Source of the DNA: Candidatus Eiseniibacteriota bacterium
GTDB taxonomy: Bacteria > Eisenbacteria > RBG-16-71-46 > CAIMUX01 > WJJG01
Direction: 5' to 3'
Length of the DNA: 46,441 nt
NCBI GenBank assembly: GCA_023129715.1
Contig: JAGMBO010000042.1
Location: forward strand, 1-46,441
The notes under the pieces were generated by a model. The model saw only the letters and a program-made list of their open reading frames with translations, had not been told where the DNA came from and did no database searches. The translations under genes were made by a program, and so were the position numbers. This document shows positions 1 through 9,128 of this stretch, piece after piece; positions within the stretch are counted from its first letter, which is position 1, and each line of letters starts with the position of its first letter.

Positions 1-251
1 TGGCCCGAAGATGCAGTTGACAAGAAGGCGCTTACAGTCCCATTGGTGCGTCTCTGACGACGGAAGCAGCATGGGAAGATCATCCCTGCGCGGGGCGATG
101 CCTCAGGACCTGGGTGTGGAGCGGTGGCCAGCGGCGGCAATGCCATTGGGGAAAGATCGGTTGACAGTCGACCTGAGTATCTGCGACCCTCTTTGGGGCT
201 TAGAAGCTAGTAGGGCGTTATTCCGCTCCTCTGCGGACTGCTTTGATTGAG

Positions 252-1268
252 ATGGTGCCTGAACCGAAGCTACAGCATGACCTGCCGCCTGAGCAGGAGC
301 TTGCTCTCATCCGCGCGGCACGCGATGGAGACGCATCCTCCTTTGAGCGTCTGATTCAACCCTACCTTCCGGAGATCGAGCGACTCGTCTGGGGCAAGCT
401 GCCGCGCAGAGATGGCCACCTGGCGGAGGAAGCGGTTCAAGATGTTCTGATTACCGCTTGGAAAGCACTGTCGCGCTATGTCGAGGCCTATCGTTTTCGG
501 AATTACATCTTTGGGATCACCCGCGAGATCATCAAGCGACGCCTGGCCGGCCGGCGGCGGGAGATCCCGACCGATTGGGAGCGCGACGACTCTCCCCTGT
601 CTGGCGAACCAGATCCCCGAACCTACCGATCCGTGACGGGGCGATTGAGGAATCTAGTGGGCGTGGATCGCTTTCCACGTCCGGATGCGAGCATGCTGCG
701 AAGTGCGGTGCTGGGGGAGATGCTCGAAGCCATGCTCGGCTATGGTGGCTACCCTCACCAGCAGATTGCCTTCGCCTACAGTATCGTGCTGTGGGGGAAG
801 CCGAAGCCTCGCCGGCGGACTCAGCCGCAAACCGCCCCGGAGAGACGCGCTGCGCGCGAGAAAGTGCCGATCACAGGGGATCCGGATCGCGTCGTTCGAG
901 AGCTTTCCTCTACTGAGCTTCGGGCGTCTGGCCGGGACTTCCAAGATGAGGTGGCATCGAGGGGCGCTCTGCGAGCGGAAGTTGCTGCGCGGGCTTTCGC
1001 TCCACTGATCTACCGTCTAGGCCTGCGGGGTACGGAGCTCTTCTCCAGGGACCGCCGGTCAGCCCGACTCTTCAGCCAGCTCTCCGCGACAATCATCGGC
1101 CATTCGCTTCTAGAGCAGTATTTCGGCAAGGATCCCCGCAAGTCGATCGCCGATTGGACCGAGCGGGTCAAGACGCGAACCAGGCAAGCACTGCAAGGCG
1201 ACCTAGATCCGGGCAAATCTCCACTTCCTTGGCCATCCGGTCACGAGAAGGCGGAAGCGGGTACGTAG
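252..1268 (+). CDS. ECF-like RNA polymerase sigma factor with atypical C-terminus
   Basis: The protein is 338 aa from ATG 252; a TTG at 243 in the same frame is an alternative and neither has a strong ribosome site. Residues about 15-105 look like sigma-70 region 2: an acidic helix start (LALIRAARDGDASSFERLI), then EAVQDVLITAWKALSRY followed by FRNYIFGITREIIKRRL, the usual core-binding and -10 recognition helices. I do not see a normal region 4 helix-turn-helix. The remaining 200 residues include a basic Pro/Arg stretch and a C-terminal segment (FGKDPRKSIADWTERVKTRTRQAL) that may replace it. It is followed 35 bp later by a zinc-finger anti-sigma-like gene, so it probably directs transcription of the cassette downstream. 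The family call is fairly firm; the target promoters are unknown. Confidence 0.75.
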   Translation: MVPEPKLQHDLPPEQELALIRAARDGDASSFERLIQPYLPEIERLVWGKLPRRDGHLAEEAVQDVLITAWKALSRYVEAYRFRNYIFGITREIIKRRLAGRRREIPTDWERDDSPLSGEPDPRTYRSVTGRLRNLVGVDRFPRPDASMLRSAVLGEMLEAMLGYGGYPHQQIAFAYSIVLWGKPKPRRRTQPQTAPERRAAREKVPITGDPDRVVRELSSTELRASGRDFQDEVASRGALRAEVAARAFAPLIYRLGLRGTELFSRDRRSARLFSQLSATIIGHSLLEQYFGKDPRKSIADWTERVKTRTRQALQGDLDPGKSPLPWPSGHEKAEAGT

Positions 1269-1303
1269 CAGGTCTCGAGGAAGGCAGGCGGGTTAGGGGG
1301 CGG

Positions 1304-2125
1304 ATGTCATGCAACAAGAGGTATGTCATGCATCTTGACCAGAACCGGCTCGTGAAGCTCCTCCGTGGCGGCCTGTCCGAAGAGGATGCGACCCAGGATC
1401 TCGGCCACCTGGCCATCTGCGACCGATGTTCGGAACGCCTCGCGGCTCTGCGCCAGATCTCCTCGGATTTCGAGGGCAGCTGGACGGATCTCCTCGCGTG
1501 GCTGGCAGAACCCGATGCGCCGGCGGAGGCGCAGGAGACTGCTGGTGCCGCCACGCCCGAGAGGCATGCTTCTCCCCTCGCCTTCGCCCTGCGCATCTTC
1601 CTCGATAGCAAGAACCGAATCGCCACTGCGGGAACCCGACTAGTCGAGACGCTCTCGTCGCCGGCGATCGGTGATGCGTTGCGTCTCAGTCCTTCCTATT
1701 CCGGCGTGGGGGATGCTGAGCAAGCACCCGAGGTGAACCGTCGCCGGACCGATGCCGCCGAGATGATTGCTGGGGGCGATGTGGCTGCAGCGCGCAAGGC
1801 TTTGCGTGCTGCAGCGGAGCTGTCTCCGGATGCAGCCGTCATGGGTGGCGTCGAGGGCCTGACGCTTGGCGGAGTTCCCATCGAGGTCGTTGTCGATGCT
1901 GCCCGGCCCGCGATATCGGTGATTGCGCGTGTTGCTGTCGCCCTGCCGCGCGTGAAGGATGCGATCCGCAAAACCGGGGCGGCAGTGCTGATGACTGAGG
2001 ATGGAGCAGCTGTTCGCCGCGAGCCCTTCCGGCCCGTTGAGGGGGCGGACTATCTGCTGGCGGAGTTCGAGGATGTGGGGGATGGAAGCTGGATCATTGG
2101 AGTGGACTTCGACCAGGGGGGCTAG
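1304..2125 (+). CDS. Soluble zinc-finger anti-sigma-like protein
   Basis: The protein is 273 aa. I place the start at ATG 1304, because it follows a purine-rich GGTTAGGGGGCGG; the open frame reaches further upstream into the sigma gene but without a ribosome site. Residues about 35-45 contain HLAICDRC, the H-x3-C-x2-C signature of anti-sigma zinc-binding (ZAS) domains, after a short helical N-terminus. No membrane helix follows, unlike most envelope anti-sigma factors, so it should be cytoplasmic. The C-terminal 90 residues look like a small beta-rich domain (ISVIARVAVALPRVKDAI through DGSWIIGVDF). Pairing with the sigma factor immediately upstream suggests it binds and holds that factor. An alternative is a zinc-finger scaffold without anti-sigma activity. 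Confidence 0.6.
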   Translation: MSCNKRYVMHLDQNRLVKLLRGGLSEEDATQDLGHLAICDRCSERLAALRQISSDFEGSWTDLLAWLAEPDAPAEAQETAGAATPERHASPLAFALRIFLDSKNRIATAGTRLVETLSSPAIGDALRLSPSYSGVGDAEQAPEVNRRRTDAAEMIAGGDVAAARKALRAAAELSPDAAVMGGVEGLTLGGVPIEVVVDAARPAISVIARVAVALPRVKDAIRKTGAAVLMTEDGAAVRREPFRPVEGADYLLAEFEDVGDGSWIIGVDFDQGG

Positions 2126-2219
2126 GGCCTGATCTCTCCTGAACATCCTTTCGCGTGGGCGGACTCCCGAAGTCCGCTCGCCGTCGTATTGTGTTGCGAA
2201 CCCAGGGACTGGAGCGACT

Positions 2220-3569
2220 ATGACAAATCCGGCAGTACGTCATCGCATTCGGAGACCTGTGAAACAAGCACTGCTGCTCTGTCTTACGGTGATGATCACG
2301 ATCGCCATCCACGGATGCGCTGCGCCAGGTCTCTATCAACAGGGGCGGGCGGCCCTCGACCAGGATGACTATGCAGAGGCCGTTCGGTTGTTGGAGATGG
2401 AGACGAAAGAGAACCCTGAACACTGGGAGAGCCACAGAGATCTTGGGATTGCGCTCTACAAGTCCAGTCGATACGCGGAGGCCCGCCGTCGCCTGGAGAT
2501 AGCCCGTGCAGCATTGCCGGACGATGGCGCCACGCTCTTCTATCTGGGGGCGACCTTCGAGCAACTTGGCGAAGATGCCGCAGCCATTGAGGTCTATCGC
2601 CACTACACCGAAGTTGGATCACTCCCGCTGTTCGATACGGGTTTCCGAAGGAAGATGAAGCAACGGATCAACGTGCTCACGCGTCGTCAACTGAGAGAGC
2701 AGGTGCGTGGCCGGATCGAAGAGGAAAGCCGTCACGCCCCATCCGCATCTGCCGAGAACACCATTGCCGTCGTTCCCTTTAGCGTGTCGCGCCCCACCGA
2801 TGTGGCCGCTCCTCTGGCGGCGGCCGTAGCCCACTGGCTCGCGACCGATCTTGCCCAGATCCGTCACCTGCAGGTGGTCGAGCGTCTGCAACTCGATGTG
2901 CTCCTGCAGGAGCTGCAGCTAGCCGAACGGGAAGGGTTGGTGGACCCGGCGACGGCTCCACGGCTTGGCCGTCTAGTCGGGGCGGGGCGCATTGTTGGTG
3001 GCTCGCTGCTACAGCTCACCGAGGACCACGTGCGCATCGATGTCAGTGTAACCGCTTCCGGTGACGGAGAAGTCGAAGTGGCCGAGATGGCCGAAGGAGA
3101 ACTCGATCGCTTCTTCGAAATCGAGAAGCATCTGGTCTTCGCGCTGCTCGAGGGGCTCGGGATCGAGCCATCGCCTGCCGAGCGCAGCAGCATCGAGCAT
3201 GTTCCGACACGCAACCTGCGTGCGATCCTCGCGTATGGGCGCGGCCTGCTGGCCGAACGCCGGGGCGAGTATGGCGAGGCCCAGCTTGCCTATCAAGCAG
3301 CTCTCGATCATGACGGTAGCTTTCACTTGGCCGGCCAGATGCTGGAGGCGGTTCCGAGCGGGTCGACGCCAGATCTCGGGGAGATCGCGGCGACGATCGA
3401 CGCGGAGGTGGGGGATCTAGATCCCGTTGCCAGTGAGCCAGATCGGCTCGAGGTAATCGATCAGATGACGAGCGGTGACATTTGGTCTGTTGAACCGGAA
3501 GACGCGCGCCCGTGGGACCAGATTGGAGAGATCCCCGAGCCACCCGCTCCTCCAGATGCCGGAGACTGA
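2220..3569 (+). CDS. TPR lipoprotein with CsgG-like domain
   Basis: The protein is 449 aa, starting at ATG 2220 behind GGAG. The N-terminus has a basic segment, a hydrophobic helix and a lipobox ending at Cys33 (AIHGC), so it should be lipid-anchored. Residues about 36-140 hold TPR-type helical pairs (YQQGRAALDQDDYAEAVRLL and following). Residues about 180-310 match the CsgG-type fold: IAVVPF, then VVERLQLDVLLQEL, then RLGRLVGAGRIVGGSL. A further TPR-like hairpin follows near residue 345. CsgG-family proteins form or assist outer-membrane secretion channels, but many standalone relatives have no known role. A second CsgG-like gene lies downstream of the kinase, so the two may act in one envelope complex. 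Function beyond domain content is inference. Confidence 0.75.
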   Translation: MTNPAVRHRIRRPVKQALLLCLTVMITIAIHGCAAPGLYQQGRAALDQDDYAEAVRLLEMETKENPEHWESHRDLGIALYKSSRYAEARRRLEIARAALPDDGATLFYLGATFEQLGEDAAAIEVYRHYTEVGSLPLFDTGFRRKMKQRINVLTRRQLREQVRGRIEEESRHAPSASAENTIAVVPFSVSRPTDVAAPLAAAVAHWLATDLAQIRHLQVVERLQLDVLLQELQLAEREGLVDPATAPRLGRLVGAGRIVGGSLLQLTEDHVRIDVSVTASGDGEVEVAEMAEGELDRFFEIEKHLVFALLEGLGIEPSPAERSSIEHVPTRNLRAILAYGRGLLAERRGEYGEAQLAYQAALDHDGSFHLAGQMLEAVPSGSTPDLGEIAATIDAEVGDLDPVASEPDRLEVIDQMTSGDIWSVEPEDARPWDQIGEIPEPPAPPDAGD

Positions 3570-3654
3570 GGCGTCTCGCGGCAGATAGGAAGGCCGATAT
3601 GGGTCATGGCGCATACGCCGAAGATGGAAAGTACCGTATCGATAGGAGCCAATC

Positions 3655-4821
3655 ATGAGTGACCAGGCATTCCGGCGAATTCTGGCCGCGTCTACCACCG
3701 CACTCGCGATTGTCGCGAGCGGCGGCCTTGGGATGCACCCGGCCGCGGCAGGTGATGCCCGTTTGAAGGTCGCGAGCACCTTCGAGAGCTGGAGCTGGGA
3801 TCGCAGTGATACCACCGAAGCAGAGACTTCCGAATGGACGACACGCATCGGCTGTGACTACGAGCTGCTGCGCGGACTGACGCTTCAGATCTTGGGCGGG
3901 TGGGTGCGTGCCGACCAGAACGCGACCCAGGTCGCGAACAGCGCGACAACCGTCAGCGGCCCGCTGGACGTCCGTGCACGCCTGGCCTATCGTGTCGGAG
4001 ATCGCTGGTTGATGCGTTTCGGGATCAATGGGCCGACGGGCATCACGGAGTTCTCGGCGGACGAGATATCACTCGCCCAGACGCTCAGTGCGCGGATCTT
4101 GGCCTTCAATGGACACCGTCTTGGTGAGGGGTTCGACATGGATGCCGGCCTCTCCTATGCCTTTCGCGCGGGCCCGGCAACGATCGGTGTTGGGGCGGGA
4201 TATACGATTAAGGGCGGCTATGATGTCCTCTCCGATGGACCGGAATACGATGCGGGTGATCACATCTCCCTTGCCGGAGGCGTCGATCTGGGAAGCTCTC
4301 GCTATTCCCGCTGGCTGTGGCGCACGAACGCTCGTGCGGTCTTCTACTCGAGTGATCAGCGCGACGGGGTTGAGGTCTATCAAACAAGCGACCGCTATGA
4401 GGTTCAGACTCTGCTCCGCCGCCGATGGCTGATGACTTCCGCATGGGTTTCAGCGACGCGGATCACCTTTGGCAAAGCCCGGGTGCCCGGGGATGACGGG
4501 CTTGTCGATGAGGAGCAGCGCAGTCATGGGAATGAGCTCTATCTCGACATCGGTATACGACGGACTCTCTCCCCCCGCTTCTCAGCACATCTCGGAGTAG
4601 GCGTGCGCACACTGGCCGGGAATGAGTTCGACGAGGGCAAGGCTCGGCGGCGGGACTTCCGGGCAGGATGTCGCTGGAGAACGACCTCTCGCCTAGGACT
4701 CGAGCTGCAAGGCCGATATGGTTCGGGTCGCTTGGACCAACGGACACCGGAACTGAACAATGCCGAGGGATCTGATCTAGCCGGCCTGCATGCAAGCGTG
4801 GCCGCAACGCTGGACTTCTAG
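3655..4821 (+). CDS. Outer-membrane beta-barrel-like protein
   Basis: The protein is 388 aa. ATG 3655 follows TAGGAGCCAATC, a good ribosome site. Residues 1-32 form a signal peptide (basic start, Ala/Leu-rich core, AAAG cleavage region). The mature part is made of alternating polar and hydrophobic strands broken by glycine/aspartate turns, and it ends in VAATLDF, a typical C-terminal aromatic barrel strand. I do not recognise the family more closely; porin-like or transporter-like outer membrane proteins of this length are common. It lies 85 bp after the TPR/CsgG lipoprotein and 4 bp before the kinase, so it is almost certainly co-transcribed with both. Confidence 0.6.
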   Translation: MSDQAFRRILAASTTALAIVASGGLGMHPAAAGDARLKVASTFESWSWDRSDTTEAETSEWTTRIGCDYELLRGLTLQILGGWVRADQNATQVANSATTVSGPLDVRARLAYRVGDRWLMRFGINGPTGITEFSADEISLAQTLSARILAFNGHRLGEGFDMDAGLSYAFRAGPATIGVGAGYTIKGGYDVLSDGPEYDAGDHISLAGGVDLGSSRYSRWLWRTNARAVFYSSDQRDGVEVYQTSDRYEVQTLLRRRWLMTSAWVSATRITFGKARVPGDDGLVDEEQRSHGNELYLDIGIRRTLSPRFSAHLGVGVRTLAGNEFDEGKARRRDFRAGCRWRTTSRLGLELQGRYGSGRLDQRTPELNNAEGSDLAGLHASVAATLDF

Positions 4822-4825
4822 GCAG

Positions 4826-6202
4826 ATGGCCCTCTCCGCTGAACATCTGCGGGATCTCGAGCAGCGGGTTGGAGAAGCCCTCGGGAAGGAGTACGAGAGC
4901 GTAGAGCTGTTCAGAGTCGGTGGGATGGCGGTCATCTTCACCGGCGTCAATCGGCGATTGGGGCGGAAAGAGGCGATTAAGGTATTTCCGGCCCTTGAGG
5001 GGGACGACTGTAGGAGCCTCGAGGGATTCGAGCAAGAATGCAGAGCGCTGGCTGCCCTGAAGCATCCGAATGTGATTACGATTTTCAGTGCCGGCCACAG
5101 CGAGAAGCACGGTCTTGCCTGGCTTGCTGAAGAGTTCATTGAGGGAGAGACCCTCGCCGAGAAGCTTCGCTATGGACCCCTTGGGCTTACGGAGGGTCTC
5201 GCGATCGCCAGAGGCGTCCTGGCAGGTTTGGAACATGCTCATGGCCGAGGAATCCTGCACCGCGACCTGAAGCCCGAGAATGTGTTCCTTGAAGCAGATG
5301 GGCGGGTCATTCTCGCCGACTTCGGGATCGCGCTCATCAGCGGTCCACGTCGCTTTCAGGGCGTGCGTCCAGCCGGCACCGTTGCCTACATGAGCCCGGA
5401 GCAGATCCGCGGAGACGAGCTGGATGTTCGTTCGGACCTCTACTCCTATGGCCTGCTGCTCTACGAATTGTTCACGGGGCGGCATCCCTTCCAGAGTCCG
5501 GATCGGGAGGTGGTCGCCCATCGCCAGGTCCACGAATCTCCGCGGGGACCCAAGGCGATCCAGCCCGACCTTCCCGATGAGCTCTGCGAACTGATCCTCG
5601 ACCTCCTGAAGAAAGATCGGGACAGTCGTCCGCGATCGGCTGGGGACGTCCGGGAGCGTTTGGCACGAATCCAAGTGGGAGAGACAGGTTCGGAAGCGAC
5701 TGGATTGGCGACGAGCCGCGGGGGCGGACGGTCGAGGACCGTCCGCCGGACGGCGCTGGTGACCATCGCGGTCGGCGTTGCTGCGGTGCTGATCGTATGG
5801 TTGAGACCTTGGGAGGAGCCTAATCGGAGTGAAGGACCTCCTGTCGTTCCTGATACCCTGCTCCCCATCGTGGATCCCGGATCCCTAGATCAGGGGAAGG
5901 GAACCGGGGGGAATGGGATCCCCGTCCCGATCCCCGACAGAGTGGACACCGGTCCCTTCTACGTGCGCATCGTGATCACCGGTGACAGGGAAGCGGCGCA
6001 GGGCAGCTTGATCTTCGTCGATGACGAAGAGCAGGAGTTCAGGGCCCCGACAGTGCTGTTCATCGAAGAGGGAGACGATACATTGCGTATCGCCTTGCAG
6101 CGGCACGGTATCGACTTCACCCCATCCGAGCACTGGGTGGAACCTCGGCCGGCAGGTGATACGACTGATGTGACCTTCAAGGCCACGACAACTGTGCCCT
6201 AG
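4826..6202 (+). CDS. Membrane Hanks-type serine/threonine protein kinase with PEGA-like outer domain
   Basis: The protein is 458 aa from ATG 4826, four bases after the barrel gene stop. The cytoplasmic kinase domain spans residues about 25-290, with ATP-anchoring Lys52 (EAIKVF), catalytic HRDLKPEN with Asp147, and DFG with Asp165. The MSPEQ segment takes the APE position, followed by DVRSDLYSYGLLLYEL. The glycine loop is degenerate (VGGMAVIFTG). A basic linker leads to one membrane helix near residues 309-330, then about 125 outer residues whose last 85 resemble a PEGA domain (YVRIVITGD, APTVLFIEEGDDTLRIAL). This layout is that of bacterial receptor kinases sensing the envelope. Its place between envelope proteins suggests they regulate it or are regulated through it. 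All catalytic residues are present, so it should be active. Confidence 0.92.
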   Translation: MALSAEHLRDLEQRVGEALGKEYESVELFRVGGMAVIFTGVNRRLGRKEAIKVFPALEGDDCRSLEGFEQECRALAALKHPNVITIFSAGHSEKHGLAWLAEEFIEGETLAEKLRYGPLGLTEGLAIARGVLAGLEHAHGRGILHRDLKPENVFLEADGRVILADFGIALISGPRRFQGVRPAGTVAYMSPEQIRGDELDVRSDLYSYGLLLYELFTGRHPFQSPDREVVAHRQVHESPRGPKAIQPDLPDELCELILDLLKKDRDSRPRSAGDVRERLARIQVGETGSEATGLATSRGGGRSRTVRRTALVTIAVGVAAVLIVWLRPWEEPNRSEGPPVVPDTLLPIVDPGSLDQGKGTGGNGIPVPIPDRVDTGPFYVRIVITGDREAAQGSLIFVDDEEQEFRAPTVLFIEEGDDTLRIALQRHGIDFTPSEHWVEPRPAGDTTDVTFKATTTVP

Positions 6203-6288
6203 TGGTGCTAGTAGGGGGGAGTCCCTGGGCTGGCCTGGGGTTTGGACACGCCTGCGCCATGGCGCAGAGCTGCGAGAGGAGGGTAAGC

Positions 6289-7359
6289 ATGAACCGGCCA
6301 GGATACCAGCAGTGCCCTTGGGGCGGCGCACACCGCCGTTTTCCTGTGCTGGCTATCTGTGCGCTGTGTCTGATCTTCTCTGCTGCCACTGGTGACGATT
6401 CTCCAGCATCTGATGATGCTCTGCCGACTGCCGCGACTGCAGACATGCTCTATCAACGGGCGCACGATCGCTTCTATGAGGCCCGTTTTCGCGCAGCCTT
6501 GGACGATATCGAACGCTATCTCGAGATGCCGGACCTCTCCACACGCGAGCAGCTCCGCGGATTGGAGTTGCGCGGAGCATGTCATATTGGCCAACGCGAA
6601 CCGATTGCGGCGCGTCGGGCGGTCGAGGGAATGCTCGATCTGGATCCCACTTACCTGATGGACCCCGACTTGGTGTTTCCACCGCTGCTCGAGGTCTACT
6701 TCTCAGTCCTCGATGAGCGGGGAGCCCTGGCATTCCCGCCCGGGATTCATTCCATTGCCGTGGTTCCCCTGAAGAACGCCTCGGTCACCGAGCACGAGGC
6801 GATGGAGCCGCTCGGCATGGGACTGGCTCAGGCCATCATTACAGACATCGTTGGTGCAAGCGAAGTTCGCGTGGTCGAACGGGAGCGGCTGAACTATGTG
6901 TTGGATGAGATCGGCAGGCCCTCCGGAGTAGTTGACAAGAAGACAGCCGCGCGAGCGGGCCGGCTAGTCGGTGCGCAAAGTTTCTTGATGGGCAGTTTCA
7001 CTCGAGTCGGAAAGACGCTGACAATCTCGGTGCATCTTGTTGAGACAGAGACAGGCGTCATTCTGAAGGCACGGTCCATTGATGGTAAGATGGAGAAGGT
7101 CTTCGATCTGATTCGCGAGCTCTCGAAGTACGTCATCGATGACCTCGGGGCGGTATACTCATGCCCGCCTTCCAAGGCTGATGCCAGCGTGCGAGCTCTG
7201 ATGGAATACGCCGCGGGACTCGATCTTCTGGATCGGGGACGCTTTGTCGAGGCCGAAGGGCATTTCCACCTGGCGCTGGAACTCTTTCCCGATTACGAGG
7301 CAGCCGAGCGCCGTCTCCGGCAGATCGTGCCTCTGTTGGCAGCGGGTGAGGAGCGCTAG
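6289..7359 (+). CDS. Second CsgG-like protein with helical-repeat ends
   Basis: The protein is 356 aa. I choose ATG 6289, just after GAGAGGAGGGTAAGC; the frame is open back to the kinase stop but has no ribosome site there. A hydrophobic segment (FPVLAICALCLIFSAATG) at residues about 18-35 should be a signal peptide. A TPR-like helical stretch covers residues about 50-140, then a CsgG-like domain: SIAVVPLKNAS, MGLAQAIITDIV, VVERERLNYVLDEI, ARAGRLVGAQSFLMGSF. A last helical pair lies near residues 300-345. It resembles the CsgG part of the gene at 2220 but lacks that gene's lipobox. Two CsgG-like paralogues bracketing a kinase is unusual and suggests a dedicated envelope machine; no substrate can be read from sequence. 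Confidence 0.7.
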   Translation: MNRPGYQQCPWGGAHRRFPVLAICALCLIFSAATGDDSPASDDALPTAATADMLYQRAHDRFYEARFRAALDDIERYLEMPDLSTREQLRGLELRGACHIGQREPIAARRAVEGMLDLDPTYLMDPDLVFPPLLEVYFSVLDERGALAFPPGIHSIAVVPLKNASVTEHEAMEPLGMGLAQAIITDIVGASEVRVVERERLNYVLDEIGRPSGVVDKKTAARAGRLVGAQSFLMGSFTRVGKTLTISVHLVETETGVILKARSIDGKMEKVFDLIRELSKYVIDDLGAVYSCPPSKADASVRALMEYAAGLDLLDRGRFVEAEGHFHLALELFPDYEAAERRLRQIVPLLAAGEER

Positions 7360-7492
7360 CGGTGGAGGCTGCTGGGAGGCGCCGCTGCGGGCGAGGGACC
7401 CGGACGGGTGCCTGAATGGCGAGGGTCCCGGCCAGACGTTTGAATGGAGGATCCCGAGCATTCTGACTTGCGAACATGGTGGCATTCAACTG

Positions 7493-8935
7493 GTGGCTGT
7501 ACCCAGTACGGCCTTCTCCTTCGCCCTCTATCATGCCGGCCTGACGCCGCTCGTATCCCTCACAGCCAAGAACTCGGGGGCGGTGAGCCGGCCACCCTCG
7601 CGCGCCTCGGTCCGCCTGGATTCGCCGCCGGGGGAATGGAGGATTGCGATTCCGGAGCTTCAGCCCGGCGAGGAAGTCGAACTGACTGTGGAAGTGGCGC
7701 AGGTTGACCGGGATGGTCTGGAACGCATCACGCAGCCGCAGTCCGCGGAGCTCGTGCTCGAGCTAGGGTCGGATCGCGCCCGCGCTCCGCTCGTGCTGCT
7801 CTCTGCCTGGCAATGGCCAGTGTTTCCGGAGGCCCTGCCGGCTCTGGCAGCCTTCGTGCTCAAACACGACGGGATCGTGCGCGCGCTGGTTTCCGAGTCA
7901 ATGCTCTTGGAGCGGAGTGCTGGACAAGGGCCGCAGGGAGCAGGCGAGTCGCGCTCACTTCCTGAGAGAGTGGCAGCAAGACTCGAACGGCTCTACCGGC
8001 ATCTTGCTGAGACCTACGCGATCTCATACGCGGAACCATTGGTCACGCGTCATCCATCCGGGGCGATGTATCAAGACCTTCGCCCCCCCCACCGCATCCT
8101 CTATGATCGCCGGGATTGCCTCGGGGAAGGGACTTGCATCGACTTGACTCTTCTATTGGCCGGGTGTCTCGAGGGAATGGGTCTCGCCCCGCTCATCTTT
8201 CTCAACTGCGACGCTGGAGGTACACCGGCGCATGCGTTCCTTGGAGTCTGGTGCCAGTCGCATGGTCGCTTGCGTCCCATAGTCCGTGACCCCGTTGTCC
8301 TCGAGCGGGCGGTTTCCCAAGGGGATCTACTGCTGATCGAGACGACAGGGGTCTGCGCCGGGGGGCGGCGGCTTGAGTTCGAGCAGGCGATTAGCGAGGC
8401 CCGCGGTCACTTGACAACAGGGGAGATGCTTGTTGCACTCGATGTGGCCGCGCTGCGGCCCCCGAACGGCAGGGTGCTTCCCATGGAGACTCCTCTCGAG
8501 CCAGTTGTGCTGCGGGCCCATGCCGAGGTTGCCGCCCTTGGCGAGCGCCTTGGGAATCCGATGTTCGAGACTCTCCACCTGCTCTATGGCCTCATCAGGG
8601 CGGGAGGGGAGGTCACGTGCCGGGTTTTGGCGGAGAGTGGCGTCTCCGCACCGCGGGTCGTGGAAGAGGTCGAACGGATTCTATCCCAGCGCCGCAAGGA
8701 CCGTCCGCGCGGACGGACCGTCGGGTACGATCGCTGCGTGAGTGACGCAGCCGAGACTGCCCGTAGCGAGGGATCGACCGTGGTGCGCGAATGCGACCTC
8801 TGGTGGGCCATTCTCTGGAGTCGCAGCGGCGCAGTCAGGGAAGCACTTGAGGCGGCCGGTTGCCCCCAAGCGGACCTCGTTCCAGCCCTCGACAGAATCT
8901 GCCCCCACAGCCGACGTACAACCACGATTGCCTGA
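7493..8935 (+). CDS. Transglutaminase-like protein fused to a double Clp_N domain
   Basis: The protein is 480 aa if translation starts at GTG 7493 (GGTGG seven bases upstream). The frame continues upstream into the preceding gene without a good start, so the N-terminus is uncertain. Residues 1-110 look like an all-beta domain (FSFALYHAG, VSLTAKNSG, PGEEVELTVEVAQ). Residues about 160-280 carry a transglutaminase-like core with Cys215 (GTCIDLTLLL), His247 (AHAFLGVW) and Asp266 (IVRDP), the expected order and spacing. Residues about 337-395 and 410-465 are two Clp repeats (AHAEVAALGERLGNPMF and its partner YDRCVSDAAETARSEGS), the substrate/adaptor-binding N-domain of Clp chaperones, here without any ATPase. 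No signal peptide is visible. Likely a cytoplasmic peptidase or cross-linker with a Clp-type docking module. Confidence 0.7.
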   Translation: MAVPSTAFSFALYHAGLTPLVSLTAKNSGAVSRPPSRASVRLDSPPGEWRIAIPELQPGEEVELTVEVAQVDRDGLERITQPQSAELVLELGSDRARAPLVLLSAWQWPVFPEALPALAAFVLKHDGIVRALVSESMLLERSAGQGPQGAGESRSLPERVAARLERLYRHLAETYAISYAEPLVTRHPSGAMYQDLRPPHRILYDRRDCLGEGTCIDLTLLLAGCLEGMGLAPLIFLNCDAGGTPAHAFLGVWCQSHGRLRPIVRDPVVLERAVSQGDLLLIETTGVCAGGRRLEFEQAISEARGHLTTGEMLVALDVAALRPPNGRVLPMETPLEPVVLRAHAEVAALGERLGNPMFETLHLLYGLIRAGGEVTCRVLAESGVSAPRVVEEVERILSQRRKDRPRGRTVGYDRCVSDAAETARSEGSTVVRECDLWWAILWSRSGAVREALEAAGCPQADLVPALDRICPHSRRTTTIA

Positions 8936-9128
8936 CGTACTATCTATCTCTCGTTCTTGCAATGCGTTGTGAGGCTGACATGCCTGCCGTGGGTCCATCC
9001 ACGGGGCGGTTCTGGCAGTCAGTACTCCCGGATCAGTTCCCGATGCACCTATCGCGAGAAGTCCCCTCATTCCGCGTAGTCCAGGCGGGGTTGAAAGGAC
9101 TTGGGGTTTCGGAACTGAGGGGGGGGCG

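Noticed and set aside
11-250. 79-codon frame before the sigma gene, with a TTGACA at 161
   Set aside because: No motif or ribosome site; the TTGACA has no acceptable -10 box at 16-18 bases.
4463-5674. 403-codon minus-strand frame
   Set aside because: Antisense to the kinase catalytic domain; no motif or ribosome site.
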